DNA from: Isoetes taiwanensis
Lineage: Eukaryota; Streptophyta; Lycopodiopsida; Isoetales; Isoetaceae
NCBI GenBank assembly: GCA_021234155.1
Contig: JAJEKV010000145.1
Location: 1-64,000 of the forward strand
DNA length: 64,000 nt
Direction of reading: 5' to 3'
The notes beneath the pieces are model-generated. The model had not been told where the DNA came from and did no database searches. It saw nothing but the letters and a program-made list of their open reading frames with translations. Position 1 is the first letter of the stretch, and the number at the start of each line of letters is the position of its first letter. Position numbers and translations under genes: made by a program. Of the stretch, positions 34,063 through 44,795 are shown piece by piece.

Positions 34063-34639
34063 AAAGGAGGGAGGGACACAGACCCATACCAAGCCAAGAT
34101 GAATGTGGCAAGGGGAAGAACAGAAGACAAGCAAGGAAGAGGCAAAACAGGCCAAAATAACAAAGCTTAAATTCGTGAGAAAACAGAGGGAACATTCATA
34201 AAAACAGTAAAAAAAAAAATAAAGGAAAAGGAATGGGGCGAGGGAATGAAGGATGAGGGGAATGACATGAATGACATCTTGGAAGAAGCAAAAAACGGCA
34301 TTTGGGAGGAGAGAAAGAGGAAGGAGGGCTATAGCATTTCTCGAGGTCAAGATGGTTTGACGAAGGCGCATAGAACAAATCGAAGGAGAGTCAAACAGTA
34401 AAAGGGACCGAGGCATACCAAGAGGAACGCTGCAAATATGTGAAAATAGGAAAAGGAAGAAAGCTCGACTCAAGAATCACCAAAGGGGATTGGGTCAAGA
34501 TCCAAAAAGAGACCTAAGGCATTTTGGAACAATATGAAAAAAGGATAAAAAAACGAAAGCTGGTACAGTAGCAGGGGAGGAGGGGAGAGGAATGGAAATA
34601 AAATAGACTGGACAAGATACCTGGAACGCCTGTACAGAA

Positions 34640-35640
34640 CAGGGGCTGCACCAATCATGGCTCCAGAAGGTAGACACAAACCTCCCTTCTCCATGGAAGA
34701 GGTGACATGGGCACTAAACAAAATGGCAAACAATAAGGCCCCGGATCTATATGGGCTAACAGCGCGTAGGAACAGAGATAGTAGGGATCATAACAGCAAT
34801 ATTCAATGAGGTAGTACATTCAGGCCTACCGGAAAGGTGGCAGTTTAATAAGGTAATCCCGCTCCATAAAGGAGGAAACAAAGAATAACCGAGTAATTAC
34901 AGGACTATTATGGTCAGTTCAGTATTCGCGAAATGGTTCGGGAAAACTTTGGATCGAAACCGAAAACATGGGCGTAAGGTGGAAGCTCGTGAGCACAAGG
35001 CCAGCCGGTTTTCACCGCAGAGTACTCGACTACGCACCATTTGGTGACCCTAAGGATAATGATAGAGCGCACAAGGGAAAGTAACAAGAAGATCATATGT
35101 TGCTTCGCGGACTTCAAGAAAGCCTTCTTCTGCCGCTGCCTAGAGACAAACTTCTACCGAGACTAAAAGGACTAAGAGCACCGTAAGGGTTAGTAGGATC
35201 AATTGCAAGGCTATACCAAAAAGGTATATGCCAAAACAGAGGGGAAGGAGAAGCCATAGAATGCACACAGAGTAAAGCAAGGATGTCCACTATCACCCAC
35301 ACCGCTTTGGGATATACACATAGATGCCCCTACAGAATTTGTCATCGAGAGACGGGGAGACAAAGGAAGCACCAATGATAGGGAAAACAAAAGTCCCAAT
35401 AATGCTATATGCGGATGATCTAGGTATGATGGCGACCAAAGCCAAAGGGATGCACGTAATGCTAGAGATACTAGAAGAATTTTGTGTGGAGACAGGGTGA
35501 CCATCAACAACCCGAAAAACAAAAATAGTGACCTTCGGTACAAAAGATAAAACACAGCCATTTAGATACAAGGGGAAGGAACTAGAAGAAACCACGTGGT
35601 GGTATATCCGGGATACGACACACATGGGGAAGTGGTCAAA
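34640..35640 (+). pseudogene. LINE reverse transcriptase (plus-strand LINE)
   Basis: Blocks in order: MEEVTWALNKMANNKAPDLYG (about 34,690; family form NGKAPGxDG), VIPLHKGGNKE...NYRTIMVSS (about 34,855-34,920), CFADFKKAF (about 35,105, motif A, where the second catalytic-region Asp position reads Phe), KQGCPLSP-like sequence (about 35,275) and MLYADDLGMMA (about 35,402, motif C intact). Multiple frameshifts are present. RT of this clade would copy its own RNA at the nicked target. Confidence 0.82.
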
Positions 35641-36299
35641 AGGAGCGGATACCGATTCCAAGCAAAGAATAGGCAATTATTACATCATGATGAATTATTG
35701 CAACAACAATAGGATCACCAACTGGGGAAATCAAAGCATACCTATTTAGCACAATAGTAGCATCAACACACAAATTTTGTGCACGGGTGTGAGACATGGG
35801 GACCGGCCTATCGAGAAGAAATGGGAAAAACAAGAAGGCATATTGAGGCAATGGCACCTGACAGAATTTCGTGAAAGACAGTACATCATTAGCAACAATC
35901 TTATACGAGACAGGGAGAAAAAGCCAATGGAAGTGAGGGCATGGGAAAGAACAATTAGGGTACCTATTAAAGGACAACAAGTTATGGGAAAGAGGACAAA
36001 CTGTCGCCACTAGCGATAGATGAATCAGCAAAACAAAGACATAAAAGAAGGCAAGGGATGGTTTAACGAATTGGCGAAGTGGACGGCAAGTATGGGGATG
36101 CAACTAAGTCAGATTATACAAGCGGACGGATGGGACGAAGAATGGACAGGCAGAGCAATGAGGAGCTGGCTGGCACTGCACACAGTGGCCTAAAACAAAG
36201 CGGCTATTAGGAACCTTCAATCCGGGGGACAAATAGGGCATATCACGCATTAAAAAGCAAAGATGTTGAATAAGAGTAACAGGGAACGCCGGGCCGATT

Positions 36300-36649
36300 C
36301 GTGATGGGGAGCCACGACCCTCATGGGGAAAAGATAGATGGAGGAAAATAGACAGAGCAGAGCGAATATGTCGAATATGTGACTCAGGGAAAATAGAAGA
36401 CGAAGAGCACATGGTAAAGGAGTGCCCGGTCTACACCGACATAAGGTCCAAATTTAACAAGGTCAGGTGGGATCTCCCACTCCCAGCACTGATGGACAAA
36501 GAAGAGACACTCACAGATGTAGCGAAAGCTATAAAAGAAATGATAATAAGACACCGGGGGGTGCACAAAGAGAGAGGGCTAATAATCTAAGAAGCACGGA
36601 TGAGGCGAATCAGAGAGGCCCACAAAGCACAGTTCAAAACTGTTTATAG
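36300..36649 (+). pseudogene. LINE C-terminal CCHC region
   Basis: At about 36,364-36,430 the plus strand encodes RICRICDSGKIEDEEHMVKE followed by CPVY, a CX2C...HX4C zinc-binding motif typical of LINE C-termini. The minus-strand LINE has a matching region (ECHALQICPAF at about 41,540-41,580). Confidence 0.7.
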
Positions 36650-36794
36650 CGATGCATTGTGTATGGCCAAGAAGCCAGATATAAGCACGATGCGGGTAAT
36701 ATAAAGAACAAGAGAAGCCCGCTAGATGGCTACATAAAACCTATGCGTCTGTTTGCTGGCAGCACCCTTTGGGAGCTCGCAGGACGCTACACAA

Positions 36795-36868
36795 GTCCGG
36801 GGGCCTCACGGCCTGAGGGACGTTAATGTATATTCTATTCTATTCGATTCTATTCTATTCTATTCTAT
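36795..36868 (+). terminator. LINE 3' hairpin and (TATTC)n tail
   Basis: GTCC (36,795-36,798) pairs with GGAC (36,818-36,821) around GGCC-TCAC-GGCC, followed by (TATTC)n at 36,831-36,868. The same hairpin-then-tail layout is found on the other two copies in this window. It is probably the RT recognition end rather than a transcription terminator. Confidence 0.65.
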
Positions 36869-37289
36869 ATCCAAACCTGGTTAGAAGCGCTCGGTATAGC
36901 AACGTCATGCCTTGCAACCATTAAGCATCATGCCAAAACTGCTTCCAAAATTGTTCTTAGGGATATGAGACAATCGAAAAAGAGCTCAAGAAGCAGTGGT
37001 TTTGGCTCAAAACTCCACGATTATTGCTTCAAGTATTAGAGTTAGATCTTTGTAGAGGTCCTGCCAATAAACATCACCAAACATCCATTTGATATGGAAT
37101 CCTTCTTCAAACAAATAGAATCCACTGGCTTATGGCATCAACATAGTATTCTGCTTCACTGGCATATCAGATACACCCAAGGCATCAAATCGATGCCATT
37201 GGCATAGCAAAGGCATCATAGTATTCTTTGTTCCTCTAACAATATTATTTTGTGTACTTTATCTATATGAGTTTGAAGAAGGTAGTGCC

Positions 37290-37740
37290 ATTACAAATGA
37301 TATTACAATTGTCATAAGCATTAACACTTGTATTATCATTATCAAAATTACAACAAGTATTGATAGTAAGAGTGATGTAGATCGTGATATTATCCATGAT
37401 GCTATTATCGACACATAAAGCACTATATCTACCACTGATATAATAGTGTCAATATGTGATAATATAGATGAAGCTATGGGTGATACTATAACTGGCCTAA
37501 GCTATAATAGCTATATTGCTATTAACACTGTTGGAGTAATAAATGATGGTAAAGTTGTTAGAACATATGATATTATTCGTGACGCTATTAATACTACATA
37601 TATTGTCATTAATTGGTACTGATATAATTGTTGACCAAATTTATGACAATGTTGATGATGCTATAGATGATAGTATATTGTCGTTGGTAGTGTCACTGTA
37701 CCTTGAATATCATTATTTATATCACTTAATACTTTTTAGA
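37290..37740. repeat. AT-rich low-complexity block, inverse of 8,640-9,180
   Basis: Recurring words such as GATGCTAT, ATAATAGT and GTGATATTAT. In reverse complement these resemble the block at 8,640-9,180. The open frame 37,543-37,926 across it has low-complexity composition and is not believed coding. Confidence 0.5.
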
Positions 37741-38520
37741 ATTTTAGGTGATATGAAAGTGATGAAAAATGGCCATCCTCTTGTAGTGTTGGACGTCCTT
37801 TCATGCTATCAGATCTTCCATATTCCATATTTAGTGCTCTATTGCTTTGTTTTGGCGTCCTTTGGTGCACTGTTCCTTTGTTTTAGTTTTGTTGCAGCTT
37901 CCAAGCATATCAGAGACTGCCGCTAAGTCGCAACAACACTGAGATCCTTTCCATGGTAGACATGTGAAAATTCGAAGTTATTTGACCAGTCCGCAAGATC
38001 AGATGATGCTTTTGGTCATGGAAAAATCAGACAAAGAAGAAATAGAGGAACACCATAGCTGACACAAAGAAGAAACAGGGGAACAAAGGGGAAAGAAATA
38101 GAGGAGGCAGGTGTAACTGGAAGAACCTGTCCTGTGGAATTTGGCTACGCAACTTCCATTCTGCATTGTAGGAGAGCGCTACGTGGCAGCATCATATTAC
38201 ACCCCACCTAAAAAATGCGACCCAATTTGCGTGCTCATTTCATTCATCACTCTTCAAGCGCGGAGGCCTGCTTGACCTTCCTGAAAGAAGGCCACATGGC
38301 CTTTCTCTCAACGTAAAGGCAGGTTAGATGAAATTCAGGCCAGGCAGCCAACCATCATGTGCCACGTGGCTACATTTCGTTTAAAGAATGTTAGTTAAAA
38401 ATTTGCGACGCGTGCGAAAGTGGCTTCTCTCTTTTTACTCGACCATTCAGAGTTTCTACCCGCAATTCTGTTGTTTCTATCTGTCCAATCCAGTCGTGCC
38501 ACGTGTCTGCATCCAGGAGA
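37741..38520. other. Unassigned DNA with three ACGTGG/ACGTGT motifs
   Basis: CTACGTGGC (about 38,180), GCCACGTGG (about 38,362) and GCCACGTGT (about 38,500) are G-box/ABRE-like and precede the duplicated segment. This could be promoter-like DNA, but nothing downstream confirms a gene. Confidence 0.3.
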
Positions 38521-38524
38521 AGAT

Positions 38525-39715
38525 TCTGGCATGTTCAGATATTTGTGAAGATTACATTTTCCTACTCAAGAACAATCAAATAGATCAAGGTGATAATGAA
38601 GCCATGTTTGGAGACATACTTGGAAGTTATGCTCGCTCCAAATCCGGCTTTAAGAAAGCTGCTAAGGTAACTCTTGTAAAAAGACTAGTAGGGTGCAGGA
38701 GCATATATTATAGCCAGTGATGACTTTAAGGTGTGAAACTTCATAAAGTTGCTATATTTTACCATCTTTTAAAATCTGGATTCGATGGTTTACTAGGATG
38801 CATACGCTAAAGAACTTCATAAAATCGCCAAAGTTTGATAATATTGCATCTCAATTATAGTAAACTCGCCAAATTAATGGACATTTTACAGTAAAAACCT
38901 CAATTTTTGGTAAAACATCCAATTCTGTTAAATTCGTTTCTATAAAAATGTTGGAAAAATAGGAAACAATCGCCACCATTTCTATAGTTTAGAAGCAGCT
39001 AGAGGATGATAAAGTCATCCCTGATTATAGCTGATGTAAGTATGCTTTCAAGTCTTTTGCCAATTGTAATTTTCAAGATGCTAGTATTCAGAGATGGTGC
39101 ATTATCATTGCATTGCTAGTAATATAGAAAATAAGATTGCAACATAAATCTTCCATGATTTGGCCTTTAACAATCTCAAGTTAAATTTTAAGGGATCGAT
39201 TTGCCTAAATGATATACTCACATAATTCTTGCAGCTATCTTTTCATTCCCAAGTTGTCAGTGTGCAAATACCTTGTTCATGACTTATCTTCTTCAAGGAA
39301 TATTTACATTATCTTATGATCTTCATATGGAAAACGGGAAAAATCTTACTGGGCAAAATATAAATGGCAATGACTGTATTACATCTTGAGAATATACAGA
39401 ACCTGAGTAGACAACAAAACTACGAGAAAAATACAGAGGATTTGAATGCGTCGTTGCAATGTATAACTTTGCATGCTTATTGGGAATATGGCAAAGCAAG
39501 AGTAGCAAGAATAGCATTGTATGTATCGCCAGTAAGACCTTGAAAATATAGCTTGTAGAATTAGATAGATAGTAGTAGATATATGTAAGGTGGGATGAGA
39601 TGGTACTTAGTCTACAAAAGCAACTAAACTGGTGGAAAGTCGCAAAAGTTATCACTAGCAGGACGAATTGTAGTAGCAAAGCATGTGCTGTCCAATACAC
39701 ATATATACATATCGT
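38525..39715 (+). repeat. Duplicated segment, copy 1, with possible exon
   Basis: Matches 45,490-46,530 over about 1 kb. The left part encodes NNQIDQGDNEAMFGDILG... and GFKKAAK followed by GTAACT, a possible exon with splice donor. Copy 1 lacks about 120 bases present in copy 2 and gained the 309-bp MITE. I do not recognise the encoded peptide. The Cys pair of copy 2 (YACSKCGF) reads YARSKSGF here, so this copy is more decayed. Confidence 0.7.
38715..39023. mobile_element. 309-bp hAT-like MITE, copy 1
   Basis: Ends CAGTGATGACTTTA and, in reverse complement, CAGGGATGACTTTA. Perfect 8-bp target duplication ATTATAGC at 38,707-38,714 and 39,024-39,031. The unoccupied allele is seen in the sister segment near 45,801 (GTTATAGC once). 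The 8-bp duplication and CAG(T/G)G ends fit hAT transposons. No coding capacity. Confidence 0.9.
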
Positions 39716-40560
39716 CATTTCTACTAGCTCCCCCAGATAAGGCACATGAGATGGAAGCAACGATTAGGAATTTTGTCTGGGGAGGGAACAATGAGAAGGA
39801 GCTTGTGTTAAAATTGCCTGATGAAAATTTAAGAGGGCAAAAGAAGGACGAGGTATAGGCATGATAAGCATAGGCTTACAGAGCAAAATACTTGTGGAAA
39901 AATTTATGTGGAACATTTTGGAGGGAAATGTGAACTCACCAGGTCTGCAACTCATAAGTCAGGCTCCGTTGTATTCATGTAGGCACAATAAAGTATGACC
40001 ACAAGTTGCCCTTCCATGGTTTCTTTTCAGTAACAAGTGCTGACACCTTCCCTTTCCTTAAAGGTTTACTAACAACATGGAAAATAGTGGAAAAACTATT
40101 CACATTAAATAACTGTGCTTTGATGTTGCTACTACCCCACCATGGTGGATTTTAGTTAACTTGCATGACAAGATTGGACCTCTTGCATTAACAGCAGATG
40201 CTAGAGTGGCAAGGTGATGGACGAGCCACAGTATAAATTATTGCTCAATGTGGTATAAGAATGGTCAGCTAAGTGGATGGGCTGAGTTTAAACATGAATT
40301 TGGCTACAACAATCTGATAGAGAATGTGAGCAATCTGTAATGCATTTAGAGCTTTCTAAAAACATAGATACTTATCTTCTAATGGTGACCCGCATCAACC
40401 ACGGAATCGGGTTGCTCGACCATATCCATGCCACTCCAAGAATACAAGAAAAGAATATTCATTTTTGCCCTAATCCCATACTAAAAAACATACAATACCC
40501 ACCTTTAACCATTAAAACCATATGTAATAAACATACCCTTTCATAAACTAGCAAACCTTA
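39716..40560 (+). pseudogene. Decayed LINE (L1-type) RT C-terminal remnant
   Basis: Encodes MEATIRNFVWGGN at about 39,750, matching the plant L1 phrase I-x-x-F-x-W-G-G. A degraded SIGLQSKILVEKFMWN stretch (family: GGLGI.SL...N.ALLAKW.W) follows. Stops and shifts are throughout. A second copy lies at 61,886-62,700. Confidence 0.6.
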
Positions 40561-41182
40561 CCAGAACAAAAGGTAAAAACGGCCCACCATTACGTGAATC
40601 ATAAAAACTACATCCTTGGGTTGTCCCTAAAGGGCAAGCCCTCCTCTTCTAATGTGTTATTTGAAATATTTCGGCTACATTTCAGTATATACCCAAATAT
40701 ACCCTCTAATTGGCCTACACTTAATGGGCAAATTACGTCGGTCGAAGGGTTACATCCTAGAAGAAGCTTGCAGAGTCCATTGATGCCACCACTAAAAGAA
40801 TAGGCTTGGTAATAGATGCTGATGATTCTGCTTCAGGTAAGAAGAATAGGCTTCTCCAAATTTATGTTGACCCATGTAGCTCCTTTTTTGTCAGCAGCTA
40901 GAATTTAACAAGGGGGTGGATTCAAACAGATAGAGTACCTAAAAAATGCAGCAGACTAAATAAGAAGATGGTGAAATCTCGGATGGGAGTCTTGAATCTG
41001 GTAATTGAAATCATGAATGGAGTAAGGAATAGGAAATGAAGCTTCAGAATGCATATCTTCTTGTAAAGGTTTCGTCCAATTTCTGGAAAGACATCATAAA
41101 ACAGGTAAAGGTTAGTCTCTAACAATTTTGCTTTTGGTCTTGTTTCCTGTTTTAGAACCAAATATTCCTTCAAGGATTTGAG
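40561..41182. other. No recognised feature
   Basis: AT-rich DNA between the L1 remnant and the minus-strand LINE tail. No domain, repeat or RNA gene was seen. Confidence 0.5.
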
Positions 41183-41251
41183 AATAGAATAGAATAGAAT
41201 AGAATAGAATAGGTTTTTTAGCGTCCACGGAGACCGATTGGCCTATGGGAC
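41183..41251 (-). terminator. LINE 3' hairpin and (TATTC)n tail, minus strand
   Basis: The plus strand shows (GAATA)n at 41,183-41,213, then a short T-run and GTCC...GGAC pairing between 41,223 and 41,251. Same layout as at 36,795-36,868 and 6,431-6,500. Confidence 0.65.
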
Positions 41252-41494
41252 CCAAACAAAAAGAGAGCAGCAAGCGTATTACTGACAGGATTAAAAAACC
41301 CCTGCCCCGAAGGTTTTCGAGGGAAAGACCTTAGCAGTAATAAGTATGCTGGCACGCTATACAATTGTATAGGACAGTTCAATACCGTCCCGGAGGACAC
41401 AACTGAGTCCGTGCATCCATAACCTCCTGGAGGCATGACCCCAATAAACCCACTGATGCCGTATTCAATAACTCATGCAACGGTTGGCCAGGCA

Positions 41495-41991
41495 CTAGTA
41501 ACCGAACATACCGCTCTCGGATTGGGCAAACGCTGGGCAGATCTGGAGGGCATGACATTCAACCTCAATGGCGCCACGTGGTAACACCGGGCAAAGCCTT
41601 TTGCTCGTGCTTCCCGAGCCCAACGTCCCCCGTCTCAATGCGGAGGCGATGTGCACCCGCGAATGGAAATTATAAGTCCAAGGCTTCTTCATGGGCGTTA
41701 GGTTGTACAAGTATCTTGATCACGGGCCTCTCGTAAGCCTAGGATTGACTTGTTCTGGCGATAGTGTGCCAGCTTAACGTCGCGTCCCGAAATCATCCCG
41801 AGCTTGCGAAGGAAAGTAGCATCTAGGTACAGCTTAAGGGCCTTCTGATCTTTCTTTGTCCTTACATGTACGCATCTATTTGTCTGTACACCCCAGCATG
41901 AGAACCACTGAGCTTGCTTGTCCTTCCAGCAGGCTTTCAGGCGTTGGGGACCCATCGCCATGGCCAAGGTTGGGTAAATGTGTATCACCAA
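41495..41991 (-). pseudogene. LINE C-terminal region (minus-strand LINE)
   Basis: Frame 41,991-41,698 continues RT-distal sequence (LDATFLRKLGMISGRD...). Frame 41,710-41,495 has IASALRRGTLG and CPVLPRGAIEVECHALQICP, corresponding to the LINE C-terminal zinc-binding phrase in which C...E.H.L..CP is conserved. A shift near 41,700 separates the two. Confidence 0.65.
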
Positions 41992-42109
41992 TAGCGACCA
42001 CCTTCTAGAAGTAAATGATATGGCATTCCAATGCAGCCCGTTGAAGGGGTAGAAAACCTGTCTCCTGGAGTAGGATCTGGTATGGAACTGTGGACTTTAC
42101 CCCAAGGGC

Positions 42110-43704
42110 TCATGCCAAGAAGGCTTTCTGCACCTGCGCGAGGTCATTCCAGGTGTTGAGGGATATCACCGGACCCCACACTTCTACTCCATACAAAAGG
42201 ACCGCCTCGACCAAGGCCCGAAACAAGTGTGACTGGTGGCCCCAGGCATACAACTCTGCCTTGTGGCTATTGTTCTGCATGGCATATAGTGCTTTCCAAC
42301 CCGCCGTGACCCGCAACCTGATGGCAGTATCCCAATGGATGGTAGTAGAGAACTCGATCCCCAAGTACTTGTCGGTCGGAGCCACCTCTACATCTTGTCC
42401 CTGGTAAGTGAATGAGGGAAGCCTTGGCTGACGGGACGATGAAACTAGCAGCACCCTAGTTTTGGCCAAGTTAACTCGCATGCTAGTGAATCGGCAAAAA
42501 GTGTCAAGAGCATCCAGGTGATGTTGCATGTCCTCTGGAGTATAGGCCAGGAGGTTGATATCGTTAGCATATATGAGTTGTCGGATTGTGTGATGCATGA
42601 GATGGGCGCCTGCACCTCCATGCTTAGAGAGCCAATCTTCCAACTGGTCAATGTATAGGCCAAAGAGTGTGGGGGAGAGGGGGCAACCCTGACGCACTCC
42701 AATACTACCGATTACCGGGTTGTTTCCTCGACGATGTGATACGGCCCTAACATGTCTCGTTATAGCCTATATAATCGTGATACTCGCAAGTCAAAGGGGT
42801 CCCCGACCGCCGCTAGATCGTCCCCATAATCTGTCGGGGCACCGTGGTCAAAAGCTTTTGTGAAATCCCCAACAAAAAGATACGGTTTTGTCGGTGATTC
42901 CTGCTATCCTCAATCAATGTGCACGAGTGAAGATATGATCAATGGTGGAATGCCCGGCGAAAACCTGCACGTGAGAGCTTCGCATATCGCCTCCTCGCCC
43001 ATATTGTCGGCCCGGCCGTCAAGGATGTCAGCCAACAGTTTTGCAAAGAGAGAGCTGACCATAATAGTACGATAGTTGGCCGGGCGGTCAGGGTCCCCTG
43101 CCTTGTATATGGGCACAACTCTACTAGTGGTCCACTGCGGAGGGAAGCTTTCTTGCAATGCTTTATTGAATAATGCCGTGAGGACTGGCACCAGTGGAGG
43201 CCCAGCCCATTTCAGAAGTTCCGCCTGCATGCCATCTAAATCTGCTGCCTTCCCATTAGCTAGACGTTGTAGGCCCATGATGACATCCCCCTTTGTGATG
43301 ACCAGAGCCATGCCTATCTGTGGAGGGATTGGTGTCCGGCCCCTGAGCGGGTCGTAAAGCTGTTGCAAGTATTGTACCCATTGCTCCGAGGTGATGTTCC
43401 CTGTGGGCTGTGCAGTCTTGCTCAAGACCCTTCTCCAGAATGTCTTGGGGTGCCGATCCAAGAGACCAAACATCTGCTGCTGATGCTCTGCGAGGTATCT
43501 GGCTTTCTTGTTCTTGAGGAAGGATCGGTATTGACTGATGGTCTGTGGGCGGGAGGTGGGATCAGACTTGGCAGAGTGTGCGTTTGAGCTCCCGACACTC
43601 ATCATCGAACCATCTGTTGCGGGGGAAGGTGGTAGCGCCCGAGGTTCGCCGTGGGCGGTCTCTCCCAAAGCATCTCTCGGCGGTGCCGAGGCCGGGTGAG
43701 TCAA
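42110..43704 (-). pseudogene. LINE reverse transcriptase (minus-strand LINE)
   Basis: Frame 43,704-42,910 has LANGKAADLDGMQAELLKWAG and VVPIYKAGDPDRPANYRTIM. Sequence around 42,890-42,835 encodes FVGDFTKAFDHGAP (motif A with Asp). Frame 42,697-42,110 starts MRQGCPLSPTLFGLYIDQLE (motif B) and has LIYANDINLLAY where motif C should be YADD. Asn replaces a catalytic Asp (GAT to AAT), so the enzyme would be dead even if frames were joined. LAKTRVLLVSS and YLGIEF (thumb) follow. Frameshifts lie between 42,910 and 42,700. Confidence 0.88.
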
Positions 43705-44090
43705 CCGAGCCGGTTGCTATTGCAAAGTCTTGTACCCATTGCTCCGGAGGTGATGTTCCCCGTGGGTCAATGGTAGTCTTGCTCAAGACCCTTCTCCAGA
43801 ATGTCTTGGGGTGCCGATCCAGGAGACCAAACATCTGCTGCTGATGCTCTGCGAGGTATCTGGCTTTCTTGTTCTTGAGGAAGGATCGGTATTGACTGAT
43901 GGCCTGTGGGCGGGAGGTGGGATCAGTGACTTGCCGGAGTGTGCGTTTGAGCTCCCGACACTCATCATCGAACCATCTGTTGCGGGGGAGGTGGTAGCGC
44001 CCGAGGTTCGCCGTGGGTGGCCTCTCCCAAAGCATCTCTCAGCAGCTGCCAGAAGCAGGTGAGTCAGCTGAGCAAATTGCTGTTGAAGTG
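43372..44090 (-). repeat. Tandem duplication (about 368 bp) in the LINE linker
   Basis: TTGTACCCATTGCTCC recurs at 43,372 and 43,740, and the following about 350 bases match closely, including TCCAGAATGTCTTGGGGTGC and GAACCATCTGTTGCGGG. The duplication covers the endonuclease-RT linker and breaks the frame. A second, 57-base duplication lies at 44,651-44,762 in the endonuclease part. Confidence 0.85.
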
Positions 44091-44309
44091 TGGGGAGTTG
44101 CAGCAGTCCTGCCAGGTCATGCTCAAGCAGCTGGGCATAGGTCCCTGCACAGTCGTAGTCCAGGCGCAGCTGAGGCACCTGGGGTGTTGAGGCAATAGAT
44201 GCACGGCGAGCTTGCCAATGGAGATGCACGAATAGGGCTGGTGGTCTGAGTCCACTTCCTCGTCCCGAGTGTCTGTTCCAATGGAAAAATGGGTAACCAG
44301 GTGCAGATC

Positions 44310-44795
44310 CTATTCCTCAACCAGCAGATAATCCACCACACTGGAGCCACCCCCTTGGTTCTCCTGTCTACAAGTACAGCAGCTGGAAGATGGCCATCGT
44401 GCCAACCCATTACAGATAACCAGGTCAAAGATACTACTGAGCAACAACAACTGCCTGCCATAGCGCGAAATATGGTTGTCGTCTGATATCCTTGACCAAG
44501 CCACCTCTGCGGGGTTCAACTGCAAGACGTCCTCTGCCAGGGGAAATTTTGGGACCTGCTCGGCTCCTGTGCGTGCATTAAAGTTGCCAAGCAACATAAC
44601 CTTGTCCAACTGTTTGTGCTGCTGTATGCCATCATATAGATCGACATAGGGCTCCAATCTATCCACATCCGAATGAGAAGCAATTAAGATATTTATCAGG
44701 CTTGCCCGCTCCAATCTATCCACATCCGAATGAGAAGCAATGAAGATATTTATCGCTTGCCTACTCTTCCCCCCCCCCCTCAACAACAATTTCAC
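44310..44795 (-). pseudogene. LINE endonuclease C-terminal part (minus-strand LINE)
   Basis: The open frame has DKVMLLGNFNARTG (GDFN-type motif, Asp to Asn), LLLSSIFDLVICNGLARWP and GGGSSVVDYLLVEE, the last third of an APE-type endonuclease. The N-terminal catalytic ET motif is missing because of 5' truncation. The phrase NIFIASHSDVDRLE occurs twice, from the 57-base duplication. Confidence 0.82.

Larger units (their letters stand above)
31600..36868 (+). mobile_element. Degraded plus-strand LINE with (TATTC)n tail
   Basis: The purine-rich coding strand encodes, in broken frames, an APE-type endonuclease (33.3-34.1 kb), RT (34.6-35.6 kb), a C-terminal CCHC region (36.4 kb), then a hairpin and a pentanucleotide tail. 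The minus-strand LINE at 41.2-44.8 kb has the same order and tail. The 5' limit is uncertain: 30.5-33.2 kb has the same base bias but no recognised domain, and may be 5' UTR or ORF1. No target duplication was found. Confidence 0.8.
41183..44795 (-). mobile_element. GC-rich minus-strand LINE, 5'-truncated, (TATTC)n tail
   Basis: In element sense: endonuclease part (44,795-44,310), linker (about 44,230-43,370, partly duplicated), RT (43,704-42,110), C-terminal region (41,991-41,495), hairpin (41,251-41,223) and tail (41,213-41,183). It is much GC-richer than its surroundings, which suggests a different mutational history or recent arrival. It lacks the endonuclease N-terminus and everything upstream. 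Same clade as the LINE at 31.6-36.9 kb by domain order and tail. Confidence 0.85.

Noticed and set aside
29340-36600. Many minus-strand open frames of 60-160 codons
   Set aside because: The plus strand is purine-rich LINE sequence with few complementary stop codons. The peptides are Ser/Leu/Phe/Pro-rich with no domain, so they are shadows.
37543-37926. 127-codon membrane-like ORF
   Set aside because: It overlaps a low-complexity block, has biased composition (Ile/Leu/Asp) and no recognisable domain.
41183-44795. Bacterial contamination because of high GC
   Set aside because: It encodes a LINE endonuclease-RT with the same 3' end as AT-rich copies in the window and sits inside repeat DNA, so it is native.
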